The notes: generated from the letters alone by a model not told the origin. A stretch of DNA of 64,000 nt from Parapristionchus giblindavisi (GCA_943737045.1 CALSFV010000240.1:790001-854000), one strand, 5' to 3'. Shown: positions 34,200 to 46,939, numbered from the stretch's first letter. Numbers and translations: made by a program.

Positions 34200-37078
34200 A
34201 TGTCATCAACTGAAACTCTTCGACACAATGATGAAATCGAAGTTATGAATTCTCAATCGATTCGATTTCAATTGAGAGAACGCAATATACCTCTCGCATT
34301 TCGTCCAGGAAATTTCACAGGGTAATTTGCATATAAAATAATCAAACTAATTAATCTACGCCCGAGTACGGTATGGCAACCATAACAGTATTCAGCTTAA
34401 TTCCCTAGGGGAGAGCTTTTTTTGAAATTTTGAAAATAACAGAAATAAGATCCGTACCGTACTCCTAATCATCTAATAGAGAAATTCGTAGTTTTGCCAC
34501 AGCTACGATAATAACACAACTTTCTAACAGTTCTTATGGGTAATTGATCTATTTTTCTATGTTATTCTGTAATATATAGTCAAAAGAATCAATAATTGAT
34601 TTTTTTAAATATTTGTTTTATAGCATATGCTCATTGCAGGTTATATGCGAAGAAGAAAGCATCTATGATCGGCGTTCCATTCACATTTCGCTTCGAAGTA
34701 GAAAGTAAAGATGAGAGTGGTCGTGAATGGTTCATTGAACTGTCACTTCAAGATGAGTGAGTGCTTTACTCTACCATATTAAAGCGACACCCCAAGCTAA
34801 TTTGAATCACTCGGCTCTGGCCACACTCTCTCGCTTTCTTTCTCTGCGAGAGAGTATATTGCCAATGCGGAGAGTAAAATTAGCTTTATGTTTACCGAAT
34901 CATTTTAGTTTATTCAATTTATATTGACCGCTAGATGTGATTTATTTATTCATTGGTTCTTTAAGAAAACATGAACAGAGGTGCTCGGTAATTCGGTAAA
35001 TTACTGGTCACAAAATCGATAATTTTAGTTAATTTTAAAATATAGGAAAATCGATTCGGTTAAATTTTGAGATTTCGGTAATTTTTCTAACCCCCATATC
35101 TGTACATCAATCACTTCAGAGAATATCAGAACGTTCCATTCTATGAATGCCGATTCGACCTGAAATTGCAGTTGATTAAAATCGATAAAGGCAAGTATGT
35201 TTTAAATTTAAAAAGAAAAGATTAATTATTCGATTTTTTTGAATTTCAGATTGACTGATTCTACAGTCGACGAGATTTGTATGAATGGTGTTCATTTCTA
35301 TCATGGAAACTTTGCTCCGGTTAAGATCTGTGTTGGGTTTGTTGTTTTTTTTTCTTTTAATCCTCAACTTATTTTTGTATTTCTTCCAGGAAGGAGTCAA
35401 CTGTGTCAAACGCAACCAATACGTTTTGTGGTTCGGATGGACTTGATTGCATTGCTACAATTACGGTACATTGCTTCTATTTTGTTTTTCCATTTCACGG
35501 ACCTGGAAAATAACAAATTCGGATTAGAGACGCTGTTAAACATTGATTGTGTACGACATTGTAGCCTTTTATTAATTTTCCGCACAAGCGCTTTGAAGAA
35601 ACTTGAATGATTCCTGTATTCATTTTAAAATTAAACTCTGTAGCAGGCTACAGTAATCCGACTCGTTTCTAGCGCGCTAACATTTTTTTAAAATAAATAT
35701 TTTATAGATGAGACATAAAAGAGGCATCGTGCCTAGTATCCGCAGTTCATTCTCTGCTCCATCAATGTTAACTGATCTGAAGATTACTGTAGAAGATACC
35801 GTATTCTATGTCAACAAGTGAGCTAATCCATTTTTATTCATCAAAAATCGATTTTTTAGATCGATAATAGCACTGAATTCTCCGATTTTATGTTCATTGA
35901 TTTCTCCAAACGATGAAGTAGCTCTCAATGAGGTGTTTTTTCCCATATTTTGCAGTATTCTTAATTTTATCTTGCTAGCTTGTCATCGAGGATGTTTGCT
36001 CTAAGGAATTCGAGTTATTGCTTAGACTTATATACCCGGATAATATTGAGGTACTTGATAGAGTAAAATGTGCGGAAGAATTTCAAAATTTCAGATCAGT
36101 AAAGATGATACTATTTCAATGTTAAATTTGGCTCGTGCATTCGAAATCGATCATATTGTGTCGAAATGCATTGAAGCGTTGAAGGTATTTATTGATTTAT
36201 TTTATAGGATATTTAAAAAAAAAGTATTAATAGATGTACAAGAAAAAGTATGAGTGCATTTTAAATGTATTTTTAAAAAATAATTAAGTTAGCTAATAAT
36301 GTGCCCTATGGTGTTTCGGCCGCTACGTCTAGGGTTAATTAAAAGGAGTGTTCTAAACAATTTTAATAACAATTTCTTCTAGACTTCATTTTGTGCGGAT
36401 TACTATAGTGATATTGACGATACATTGGTTGAGCAAATATTGAATATTTGTGATCAATATAATCTGTCTGCTTTCTTCCAAGACGTTTTACATTACATTA
36501 GTAATGATATTCGTTTTATCTTCAATACGAATAAATTTTCGGTGAGTTCTGAAGAATATGTGTATTATAGAATTACAAAAGTTTTTTCATACACCACGCA
36601 AATGCCGAACTTTAGTAAACTTCTCCACCGTTGAAAAAAATTAAAAATCGTTACGCAAAACGCACTCCAAAATTTTCGCAGAATTTTTTCGAGCGTTTTT
36701 TTTTAAAAAATGCATATAATTTTATTTTTGCGGAACGCCCAATGAAACGACAAGAAAACGCTTGCCATGAAATTCGATAAAATACGCGAAAATGCAATGT
36801 AGCGCGAAGAAGTGGGCGGAGTCAGAGTGTTGCGCTGCAAAGGAGCGGAATTTGTATTGTTCGGACAGTTTTAATTCTATAAAATTGTTCTTTAAGTTCA
36901 GCCGGTATACAAAGCATTACTATAATATAAATATACATATTTCAAACATATTTCATATGCATAGCCAAATAATCCTTTCGTACAATTGATCGATCACCTT
37001 CAGAATGTTCCTGTTCGTGTGAAGATTGAATTGGATAAGATCCGTGCAATGCTTAGAAGTTATGATGACGATTATTAA
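34200..37078 (+). CDS. BTB-domain protein c1 (MATH-BTB-like, bath type)
   Basis: Eleven exons: 34200-34321, 34640-34756, 35120-35194, 35250-35336, 35390-35465, 35708-35817, 35860-35932, 35979-36050, 36095-36184, 36383-36541 and 37004-37078. The product is 351 aa, fully in phase. It has the same exon plan as b1 but clearly diverged protein: LTDLKITVEDTVFYVNKS, LNSPILCSLISPND, FELLLRLIYPDNIE and MLNLARAFEIDHIVSKCIE define the BTB fold. The C-terminal tail is highly charged (SYDDDY). It is the most diverged and least transposon-damaged member. Intron 2 contains the hairpin repeat also seen at 568-690, intron 9 a 33-bp TE-end motif (36298) and intron 10 GC-richer unannotated sequence. It was probably the outer member of the array before duplication. 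Confidence 0.82.
34783..34898. repeat. Dispersed hairpin repeat, copy 2
   Basis: Reverse complement of 568-690 over roughly 110 bp. CACACTCTCTCGC pairs with GCGAGAGAGT within it. It lies in intron 2 of c1. Confidence 0.6.
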
Positions 37079-37764
37079 TTTCCTATGATGAATATGATGG
37101 ATTACTTTAAATTACATCATGTGGAGATGAATTTTAATCCAATTTTCATTCTTTTATTGATTTTATCTTTGATGTGGTATTGATTCATAACATATTACAA
37201 GAGAAGTTCCGAAGTATTTTCAAATTAATTTTGCTTGTTTATTTACTCCTTAAAATCTAGTTCGAAGTTCTCGTTAACCTTGATTTTTGTGAACTCACAG
37301 TTTTCGTTGTTTTCGTATGCATAATTGTTGATTCTTTGTTGATGTTGTACTCTAAATAAATTGTTTCTGGAATTTTTCCTATGTACATATACCATATTCA
37401 TTACAAATGTTTCATCAAATGTTATCCTACCATCTTTCATTCACATTATAACCTTTGCTCAATAATAATAATAATTATAATAATTTTACGCGTTTTACAA
37501 GAAAGCACGGTACATAAATGACAAATAAATATTTAGATTGGATATGAACATATAATAACAGTATAAAAGATTTAAGAGCATGATATCTGTTCATCATCGA
37601 TCATTCAAAATTATATAACCTTTTGCAGAAATTGAACGAAACAGCTATTAAAATAATAAAACAAAGAGTTTATTTATGAAAAAGTGGAGATTTTTTTCCT
37701 GTAAGATTTCATTCCTGTGAGAAAACCGAAATTTAGTCACCTCATTCAAAATGACCTAACTCTA
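37079..37764. repeat. FB-related tail after c1
   Basis: AT-rich sequence. From about 37390 it matches the tail of FB copy C (TTTCATCAAATG...CGATCATTCAAA...AAAACAAAGAGTTT). A TA-flanked GC-rich element interrupts it at 37765. No gene is seen. Confidence 0.55.
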
Positions 37765-38395
37765 CAGTCCCGCACGTTCGCGCTCCCTAAACGCGGCCCC
37801 CCGCGGCCCGCGGGGGCCGCATCATGCCGCATCGATGAATCATTGTTTTTCAAACATTTCATTGCTGGTGATCGTTGCATCATCAGATAATATTAATATC
37901 ACCGCAGAAACGAAAATTTTTGGTTGAGTGTGGACCGCGTCGCACGTTCGCCCTCCCTACACGCGGCAGGTTGCGGCCCCCCGCGGCCCGCGGGGGGGGG
38001 GCCGCATCATGCCGCATCGATGAATGAATTTTTTTAAAACAATTCGTTGTTTGTGATCATTGCATCATTAAATAAGGGTGCGGACATGATGATGCAACGA
38101 TCGCAGCCAATGAAATGTTTGAATAAAAAATTTATTCATCGATGCGGCATGATGCGGTCCCCCGCGGGCCGCGGGGGGGCCGCATCATGCCGCTTTTCGG
38201 GGGCACGGCTGGCTGTGTGACGCTGTCCACACTCAACAAAAAATTTTCGTTTCTGCGGTGATATTAATATTATCTGATGATGCAACGATCACCAGTAATG
38301 AAATGTTTGAAAAACAATTATTCATCGATGCGGCATGATGCGGCCCCCCGCGGGCCGCGGGGGCCGCGTTTAGGGAGCGCGAACGTGCGGGACTG
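37765..38395. mobile_element. GC-rich TA-flanked foldback (631 bp)
   Basis: Perfect outer ends CAGTCCCGCACGTTCGCGCT and its complement, with TA at 37763-37764 and 38396-38397. Arms continue through GCGGCCCCCCGCGG and GCATCATGCCGCATCGATG. A second inverted pair (GAGTGTGGAC near 37928, GTCCACACTC near 38227) lies within, containing the same GC block again. It is a nested or self-duplicated element, strikingly GC-rich in an AT-rich background. Confidence 0.85.
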
Positions 38396-38400
38396 TATTT

Positions 38401-39835
38401 TCAGTGATATTCCTAACCTCTTCCTGCTTTACGATGATTATTGGTAGCATCATATCAACATAGTCAGCTTTATCAAGTGAATACATACCTGGTCGGCAGG
38501 GAACATTAATCTTTGGTATCGTTTATTTATTATACGAAATCTGTGCCAATAGAATTATTAGAGTCACTTAGAGCTTTTATTTTATTAAAATTATCATTTT
38601 TAAAATTTTTTTTCAGTGAAGTTCTCTCCCTCTGTCTCTACCTCTCTTCCACTCTCTTTCCTCTCTCTTCCCATCTCTCTCTCCCTCTCCCATTTTCTCT
38701 CTCATTCTCTCTCTCCCTCTCCCTCTCTCTCATTCTCTCTCTCCCTCTCCCTCTCTCTCTTATTCTCTCTCTCCATCTCTACCTCTCTCCTCTCTTCCCC
38801 TCTCTTCCTCTTTCTCTCCCTCTCCCTCTCTCTCACCCATCTCTCCCTCTCTCCCTCTCTATCTCCCTCTCACCTTTAAGAGATATGCCTATAGCAACTC
38901 CAATTGTGTGATTGTTCTTTGATCATAGTGGAGAGACATAAGAGAGACAAAAGACATGCAGACAGTGCGAGAGAGTACGCATTAGGAAGAGAGTACAGAG
39001 AAAGGAAAGATGGAGAGCGTAAATGATCTACCATCGATAGTGTTTATCATCATTGCCTCCCTTCCTTATTGGTCATTTCCCGCCACAATCTTTCGCTATC
39101 ACGTTCACGTACCATCTTTTTATTCGTGTTTATTTTGTTTTAGATTAGTTAATCTCTCCCTCTCTATCTATCCCTCTCTCTCCCTCTCCCTCTCTATCTC
39201 CTCCTCTCTCACCCTCTCCCTCTGTCTTTACTTCTCCCTCTCTCCAACTCATCTACTGACTTTCAATCGATGATATCGTAAATCGTTGATTCTTAGCTGA
39301 TTTTCATATATTATCGCTATCCATTCTACTCTAATTTGCACATAATCTACCAATTATCATACACTACGTGTACTTATTCTCATTCCATTCGTTTGCCGTT
39401 TTCGGTCGTATACCACATTTTTCTATAATCACCCCTTTAATGTTGATCTTTGATCTTTACTTTTTCTCATTTCATCCCCACGTCTAAATCTCCTAACTCA
39501 TTATGTTCCATTATATTCTTTTTTCTCGTTGTAAATGAGTTTTGAGGTGCGTAATACTTGCTGTCTTTCACATCAAATCCACTTCAGATATCTTTGCTGA
39601 TGACCTCATTGATTTTGGCAGGAAGACGTACCCCTGCCAACTCCGATGTGACTACTCCTACCGGCGCGGTTAGGAGGTTTTCTAAATGTATTCGATCACA
39701 CAAATCGATTATCGATTGCTTAAATCTAATCTTTAATCGATTTCAATGTGTGTTCAATGTGCATAATTTTATTATAGTTTCTGTTTAAAATTATTATGTT
39801 CAGATGTTCAACGTCTGCTGTTTTTTTTATTTGTG
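38401..39835 (+). repeat. FB repeat family, copy E (rearranged, truncated)
   Basis: FB tail sequence (38401-38625) runs directly into a CT tract (38626-38875), then the head motif CCAATTGTGTGATTG (38899) and block X (about 39586-39668). The copy stops after the first codons of block Y near 39825. Block Z and the tRNA-like segment are missing. The tail-before-head order suggests a tandem junction or circular permutation. Confidence 0.6.
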
Positions 39836-40036
39836 ATTAGATTTGTGATATTTGTCGTACTCCCTTCTTCGAACCGTTTGAACCAACGATGCGTGAATGT
39901 ACTAGGGCCTTAGTGTTGTATACTATCTCCATTCGGGTTTGGACATCGGGTCATTTGAGGTCAGTTTTTCTGCTTATGTATTTGATCTTTGATATTTGTA
40001 CCAAAGTTTTTCAAGCAACTATTTTTTGCTTTTTTT

Positions 40037-40325
40037 CGGTATTTTTTGCTCGCGGGGCACACCGTTGAGAGGCCAAATCTCGCGGGGCACACCGTGAGGT
40101 GCACCACGGTGTGGAAGTGACGGCGTGCCTCGCGGGGTGGACATCAAATCTCGCGGGGCACACCGCCCCTCCTGCCCCGCGAGGCACGCCGTCGTCCACC
40201 TCGCTGGGCTCCCCGTCTTGAGGCTGCAGCTCGCGAGGTACCCTGTCTAAGTGTTCTACCCCGCGGTGTACCTCGCGACGTACATTACGGGATTGAACGG
40301 TGTGCTCCGCGAGTAAAAAATACCG
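40037..40325. mobile_element. GC-rich inverted-repeat element with internal CTCGCGGGGCACACC repeats
   Basis: Ends CGGTATTTTTTGCTCGCGG and CCGCGAGTAAAAAATACCG pair with one mismatch. CTCGCGGGGCACACCG occurs three times inside, with degenerate inverted forms as well. Flanking segments (39975-40020, 40565-40620) share GATATTTGTACCAAAGTTTT as direct repeats. No target duplication is seen. The 153-codon minus-strand frame across it is composed of these repeats. Confidence 0.6.
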
Positions 40326-40639
40326 GAGAGTGTGCAAAATTCGACATGGATCGACGGGATCATCACTGGAGATGAGAGGTGGATATTTTACCACAACGTA
40401 GTCCTCCAGTCTCAGTTGGTCGATGGAGATGAGGTCTACTAAAATTTGGTTTCTCCGCAGGCAGCTTTCCAATGCATCATATTTTTACTTCACTTACTTT
40501 GGTTTAGTTCTGATTTCTTTGAGACCCGAAGCAAACGTTCTGCGTATGTATTTGATATTTGATATTTGTTCTTTGAACTTTGATCTTTGATATTTGTACC
40601 AAAGTTTTTCAAACAATGTGCAAAATTCGACATTTCAAG

Positions 40640-43400
40640 TTTTTAATTGTGAGATTTGTCTTATTTTAACGGAAAATAACAAGTGAAATTTAACAACTAA
40701 GAAAACTGTCGAAAACCGTTATTTTGTTTAATCATATCCAATGTTTACTTGTATTTGGTTTACTTGTATATCACAATATCGATTGCATCAATAGTGTGGA
40801 TAATACGTGCCTCTATGTCTCTAGAAATGACTATAGTATACATTCCAAGATAGGAAGTGGTTCCCTCTCAGTTCTAGATCAGTGATAGAGTGGCCAGATG
40901 ATCAGACGAGATCGATGGGCAGAGACGCAGAGAGTCATCGCGCACGCATATATACGAAACCAAAGATTAATATTCCCTGCCGACCAGAAATGTATTCACT
41001 TGATAAAGCTTGATCATATTTGATGATCATATTTTCAGGGGTGTCGGATATTTCGATTTTCTCAGGAATGAATTTGGCCGAACCGGCAGCATAGCGGATT
41101 CTACTATGTTGTTCATGCACGTTTAAAAAACAAGTTTCAGAAAAAGGGTACAACGCGAGAAGCAAGTTTTAACTGATGTTAAAACAATCGTCTTTTTCAA
41201 AGTTCTTTGCGATAGGAAATCACGTATTCTTCAAAATTTCTACACTTTCTCTTAAACAAACTCTTTGTTTTATTATTTTTTATAGCTGTTTCGTACAATT
41301 TGAGCAAAGGTTATATAAATTTGAATGATTGATGATAGATAGAAAGATAGCATTTGATGAAACATTTTAAATGATTATGCTATAAAAGAAAGTCACACTT
41401 AAAGATGAAAGAATTGATTGATGAGAAAGAACATTCATCTACAATAGCCTTATCAAGCCACCGTAATTGTTCTTTTTTTCTTACATACTACCTCCGCCCC
41501 TTAACGAATAAATATAGAAATTCATTGAATGTTCGTTGAGTAAAAATATACACCGAGAAATTTTAATTAGTTTTGTTTTGCAAAAAGGTTAGTTCACGAT
41601 TCATCATTATTCTAATTGTAAGGAGCTTGAAAGGAGCTCACTAATTTTAAACATAGAAAAGTAAAGGAAAAAACTGACAAAAATATTTGGAACTCTTCGG
41701 GGAATCGAACTTTCTTGCCGACCAACCGATCGGATTGATAGTTCGACCTGTTATCCACTAGACCATGGGTCCCTTATTATAGATATGTCAAACAATCTAC
41801 ATATACTCGGACAATCCCTTGCTTATATACCGATACATGGCTCCGCCCCTTTCTGGTTAACCCGTATAATATAGCGATTCTGGTTCCGCCCATTTAACTT
41901 CGCGGGGATGGACACCGACTCAAACATTTACACACCCGAACGTCTTTATTCATTCGCGAAAGAAGTCCTGTCCACCAGACACAGACGTAATCCGACGAGT
42001 GGATCTTCCATCCCGAGGAAGACATCTCATGACGCCTTCATGACGTCTCTTCGAGGTGTGCGACATCAGCCTTGAGCGGAATCCAACCTGTACAACGAGG
42101 GATTACGAGAGAATCCGTTGATGACCTGCTGAACAACAATATGAGAGGAGAAACGTGTTCTAACTAATGTTAAGTTCAAAAGTGACAAAAGAAACCAAAC
42201 AGGGCTAGATAGTTCACAATGTATGAAGTCCTCATTCATTTTTTTCACTTTTGAACCGTGAACGATACATTTAAAAGTAGTTTCATCACCTCTATGGTAG
42301 ACGTCGTCGTTGATCCTCAGATAGACGAATAGATGTCCGTCGAGTCTAGGAGTCGTGAAATCGTCACCGAGTCGTCGACTCCATCCACGAGGAAGATAAC
42401 GATTGAACATCTAAGACGGACGACGAAATACAGCAGACGTTGCACATCTGAACATAATAATTATAAATGAAGAAACAAATAATAAAATTATGCACATTGA
42501 AATACATTCAAATCGATTAAAGATTAGATATAAGCAATCAATATGTGATCAAATACATTTAGAAAACCTCCTAACCTCGCCGGTAGGTGGAGTTAGCCGT
42601 GGGAGGTCTCCCTGACGAAGTCTGTGACGTCATCAGCAAAGATTTCTGAAGATGATTAGACCATGTGAAAGATAACTCAGAGGGCACGCAACGAAAAAAA
42701 AGCTCAAAGATCAACTTGAAAATTGGGAGATAATATAATAGAGAAGTGTGGGAGCGAAAGACATACGACCGAAAACTGCAAATGAATTGAACGAGAATAA
42801 GTACACGTAGTATATGATAATTGGTAGATTAGTGCAAATTAGAGTAGAATAGATGAAGGATTAGACAACAATAGCGGTGCAAATGAGCTAAGAATGAACG
42901 ATTCACGAAACCATTGATTGAAAGTCAGTAGATGAGTTGGAGAGAAGGAGAAGACAGAGGGTGAGAGAGGGAGAGATTAACTAATTTGAAACAAAACAAA
43001 CACGAATAAGAAAGGAACGCGGATAAAGATTATGTGATATCATCACTAAAAGTAGTTGGAGAGAGGGAGAGGATGATCTAAAGAGAGGTAGAACCAATGA
43101 GAGGGTGAGAGGGAGAGAGATTCGGAAATATGCAGAGGGAGAGATTAACTATTAAAAAAACAAGAATTAAGTATCTTGGGACGTGATAGCGAAAGATTGT
43201 GGCGGGAAATGACCAGTAAGGAAGAGAGTCAATGATGATAAACACTATCGATGGTAGATCATTCACACTCTCCATCTCTTCGTTCTCTGTACTCTCTTCC
43301 TAATGCGTACTCTCTTGCACTGTCTGCATGTCTTTTGTCTCTCTTATGTCTCCCCACTATGATCAAAGAACCATCACACAATTGGGTTGCTATAGGTATA
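40640..43400 (-). repeat. FB repeat family, copy F
   Basis: Minus-oriented copy. The inner palindrome sequence (CTTGTATTTGGTTTACTTGT, near 40748) is followed by the tail, the tRNA-like segment (41698-41773), block Z near 42000-42120, block Y near 42280-42455 and block X near 42565-42650. The head CCATCACACAATT lies near 43370. Block X has lost about 10 bp and block Y has early stops. It is the duplicate of copy D beside unit 2. Confidence 0.68.
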
Positions 43401-44163
43401 GATGTAGCGGCCGAAATACCATAGGGCACATTGCTAGTTAACGTATTTAATCAAAAAACAATATTTAAAGTGCATGCCTACTTATTCTTGTACATCTAGT
43501 AATAGTATAAATTTAATATCTCTTGGAAGAAAGATAACAATTCATGAATACAAAGACAAAGAGACGAATACAGAGTACGTCATTCTCTATTAAAGTTGGC
43601 TAAATTTTTATTTATGTATTTTTGTTACTTCGTTGTCAGATAAAATACTCGATAATATCCAAAGAAACAAGAAAGGTAGCTTTTAACGATGGGAAGATGA
43701 TGGAGCGGAAGGGAATGTATAATAGTATTCACCCGGATTCAGTCCAATGCTATTTCCACTGATGAAAAATGTTCACTCATTGCATAAGCAATATTTATGT
43801 TTTTTTTCTGATTTGAAAAAAAGTTCGAAATTTCTGTAGATAGCATATCGAGTTCAGTGCATAATTAGTTCTTCTTGTAGGATATGTTTAACGCAAGAAT
43901 TGGTAAAATAGTGAAGCAACGATGAAATTACCTTTTTGAGAATCATGGCAACACTATTTCAATGAAAAAACTATCTTGGAGAATCAATTTTTGGACAAAT
44001 TGTCGGTAATACGAATTTCGTTTCAATACTGCTGCGAAATTTTTGTAATGAAGAAAATAAATAAGTTGAATAAATTCACATATTTTCCGCCATGGGATGT
44101 CATATCGTTCATAATTTGTGTATGGATTGACACAGATTAAGGAATAAATTGGGGAGAGAATAT

Positions 44164-44187
44164 ACGAGAGAGAGAGAGAGAGGGAGA

Positions 44188-44240
<53 letters not shown>
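44164..44240. repeat. (GA)n microsatellite, unit 2
   Basis: GA repeats with GGGAGA interruptions, longer than the unit-1 array. The sequence then continues into an exon-like block absent from unit 1. Confidence 0.9.
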
Positions 44241-44244
<4 letters not shown>

Positions 44245-44261
44245 TATTATCTATCTTTCAG

Positions 44262-44439
44262 AAAAAATCTCTCCGTTGATCATGTTTGGGAGCTGCGTCA
44301 TTCTTCTACTTCCACACATGCGAAGAGTGATAAGGGGAATTGGACCTATCGCGAAAATCAGTCTGCTATTAGGTTGTGCAGTGGTGAAGATCGAATTATT
44401 CAGAAAACAGAAAACTCCTTAGCTTACGCTCTTTCGTAA
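44262..44439 (+). other. Exon-like block unique to unit 2
   Basis: After an acceptor-like TATCTTTCAG, an open frame reads KNLSVDHVWELRHSSTSTHA and continues to a TAA at 44437 (59 codons, ending LAYALS). Composition is that of normal protein, not low complexity. I recognise no family and see no upstream exon. Sequence from 44440 to 45030 is AT-rich without features. Confidence 0.3.
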
Positions 44440-46638
44440 TTGTTGTTTCTTGATAAGTGTTGTTTCATGTCCGTTTCATCTGCTTGATTGATCAAAGTGA
44501 TATGGACTATTATTCGTATATGTATAATTATTTTGTTCCATCATCATCATTCGCTTCATTACCGTCTTTGTAGGAATTTCTTTTTATTTGTAATTTTCAT
44601 CTTTGCTACCCAAGTCGTAGCATCGTATTTATGCGTACTCCACTACCTATCAAATATTTTATCAGAAATTATACTTTACTTTCGCACCGCATAAAAATGC
44701 TCTATAATATCCATTCAAACAATTGAAAGGAGTTGGAATGAAGGGAATACGATTTATTCGAAAGAGAATATTATAATTGTATGTATTTAGTCAAATGCCA
44801 TTTCCACTGATCACTCTTGCCACGCTTTTTTTTGCAATACTTTGTATATTTCTGATTTGAAAAAGTTTGAAATTTCTGCTGTTGCCATAATTTATTCCAC
44901 AATTTGCGCGTCATATTTTCATGCTTTGTTTTGTTTCAATGAACTTATTGTTAGATGAAAAGTAATTTGATATTTCGTGATAACAAATATTATTATTAAC
45001 AATGTATTTTTTCGATTCATTTCATTATCCATTCTTATAATAGATTAGTGTAAGATTCTCGGCAACTACGTTCTGTTCAAAAGTCAAAAAAACGAAAATA
45101 ATTGTCTTCGTTTTGCACACTCTCTTGCGTTTTTTTTTTCTTTTCGAGCCCTTTGACCATCGCCTTGATTCCGTGGTCGATTCTCTGGAAGATCTTTCTA
45201 TGTATTACCAGCGTTGAAATTTCAAAGATTGTTAAACAATGGAGGATCGATATTCGTGAGGTTTGTGAATTCATGCATGATTGTCCCTCTCTCTCATTTG
45301 CTATGATAAAAATAAATAAATAATAAGAATAAGAATAGTTGGATAATTCATGGAAAGATTTAAAGTTCTTCAGTAGATCGGATTTTCACGAAAAATGTCG
45401 AATAATTTTTGTGTGAAAATGTTGAAATCATCAGTAGCCTGCAATGACAGCAAAAATACTGCATATATGCATATTCAAATTAAAATATAGCCCTGAAAAC
45501 ATATTAATGTATTTTTTCAAATTCAATCAATAAAATGTTCAATTATCGTGAAATGAGTGAAATTATTGTGTGAAATTACTGTAAGTGGAAAAGTCAAATG
45601 ATTTAATGCAGCCTGTTCTGGTTTTGGTTTTGTGTATCGTTTACTCTATTTTTATCCTTTGTAATTAACAATTTCTGTATCGATTCTCATCTAAATGTTT
45701 ACGTGAGACTGTGCTCATATGAGTTGTCTACCATATTCCCCGCATATTGCGATTATTGCTCTTCGAACTTCGCGTGAAATATCATATGAAATACTTGTTT
45801 CCCTCAATTTACTTACTGCTTCTTCTTCCTATATCTCCCTTTTCCATGCCTATTCCTTATTATTGTCATTGCCTATTCATTCAAAGGGGGGCGTGATGTC
45901 TTTATACGAACAAGAGCCTGTTTTCTTTATTCCTTTCTGATTTCGCAAACAATCTTCTTGACTGATTTTGTTACTTGATTATTGTGATGCATCGTGCTGT
46001 CAACTGTCACTGGAAGTATAGTTGGCAGCACTCTCATAGTGTGTTCTTGGCACCATGCCAAGAGAACGTCTCATAGTCTCTCGTAGCGCACATTGAAGAC
46101 TTAACCGTATAGGACGGACAAACCAAATGACCGCGGGTAATTTCAGTAGATCGGAAAATGTAACACTATCGGAACAAAAAATTTGTTGTTGTGAAATTTT
46201 ATCGACCGCCATTTTGCGGATTATGTGTTATTTCTTGTTTTGTAGACTCTTTTTTCGATGTTTCTGTAAGGGAATGTATGAAACTGCTACGGTTAATTGA
46301 TTTTGTAGCGAAAGGGATCTTGTATAAGCAATTAGTATTTTTGTGTATGATGTACTATCTTGTTGTCAGATTTATACGTGTCTGTATCCGGCGTACGGCC
46401 AAATTGCGCCCATTTTGCGGAATACGTCTTGTCTCCTGCATGTGAATCGATAGAATCATACATTTTCATACCCTCAAAATATGAGGATTGACCCAGCATA
46501 TACGGTTCATATTCAGGATCGACCCATGATATTACGCTCATTTTACGCTAAAAGCTACAATTTAAGCGAAGAAGGTATTTTGAGATTCATTTAGGTAAAT
46601 TGACCCGTCATATTTTGAAAATCGACCCGCTATACTCT

Positions 46639-46899
46639 GGTGTTGAAATCCTTGCATGCTCACGAATACAAGTATAATCATGCATTATTCGACATTCCAT
46701 GCATGATCATGCATGGAATATCCGTGGTTCGTGATCATGCATGGATCTTCCGTAATCATGCACGAATTTTCCGTGATCATGCAATGACAAAATCCATGCA
46801 TGATCACAAATAATCCATGCATGATTCGAGTATATTCCATGCATGATCATGCCAATAATTGCACGAATTTTACTTGGATCATGCAAGGATTCAAACACC
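46639..46899. mobile_element. Nested palindromic element rich in CATGCATGATCATG
   Basis: Ends GGTGTTGAAATCCTTGCATG and CATGCAAGGATTCAAACACC pair with few mismatches, and flanking TATACTC/GAGTATA extend the pairing. The interior consists of repeated CATGCATGATCATGCATGG-type motifs in both orientations. It sits inside the 46101 element. The 63-codon minus frame is repeat-derived. Confidence 0.65.
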
Positions 46900-46939
46900 T
46901 GAGTATATATAAATTATGTGAGGTCGCCGAAAATGTATG

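Noticed and set aside
40011..40472. 153-codon minus-strand frame
   Set aside because: It spans the CTCGCGGGGCACACCG repeats and is open because of GC-rich composition; no domain is visible.
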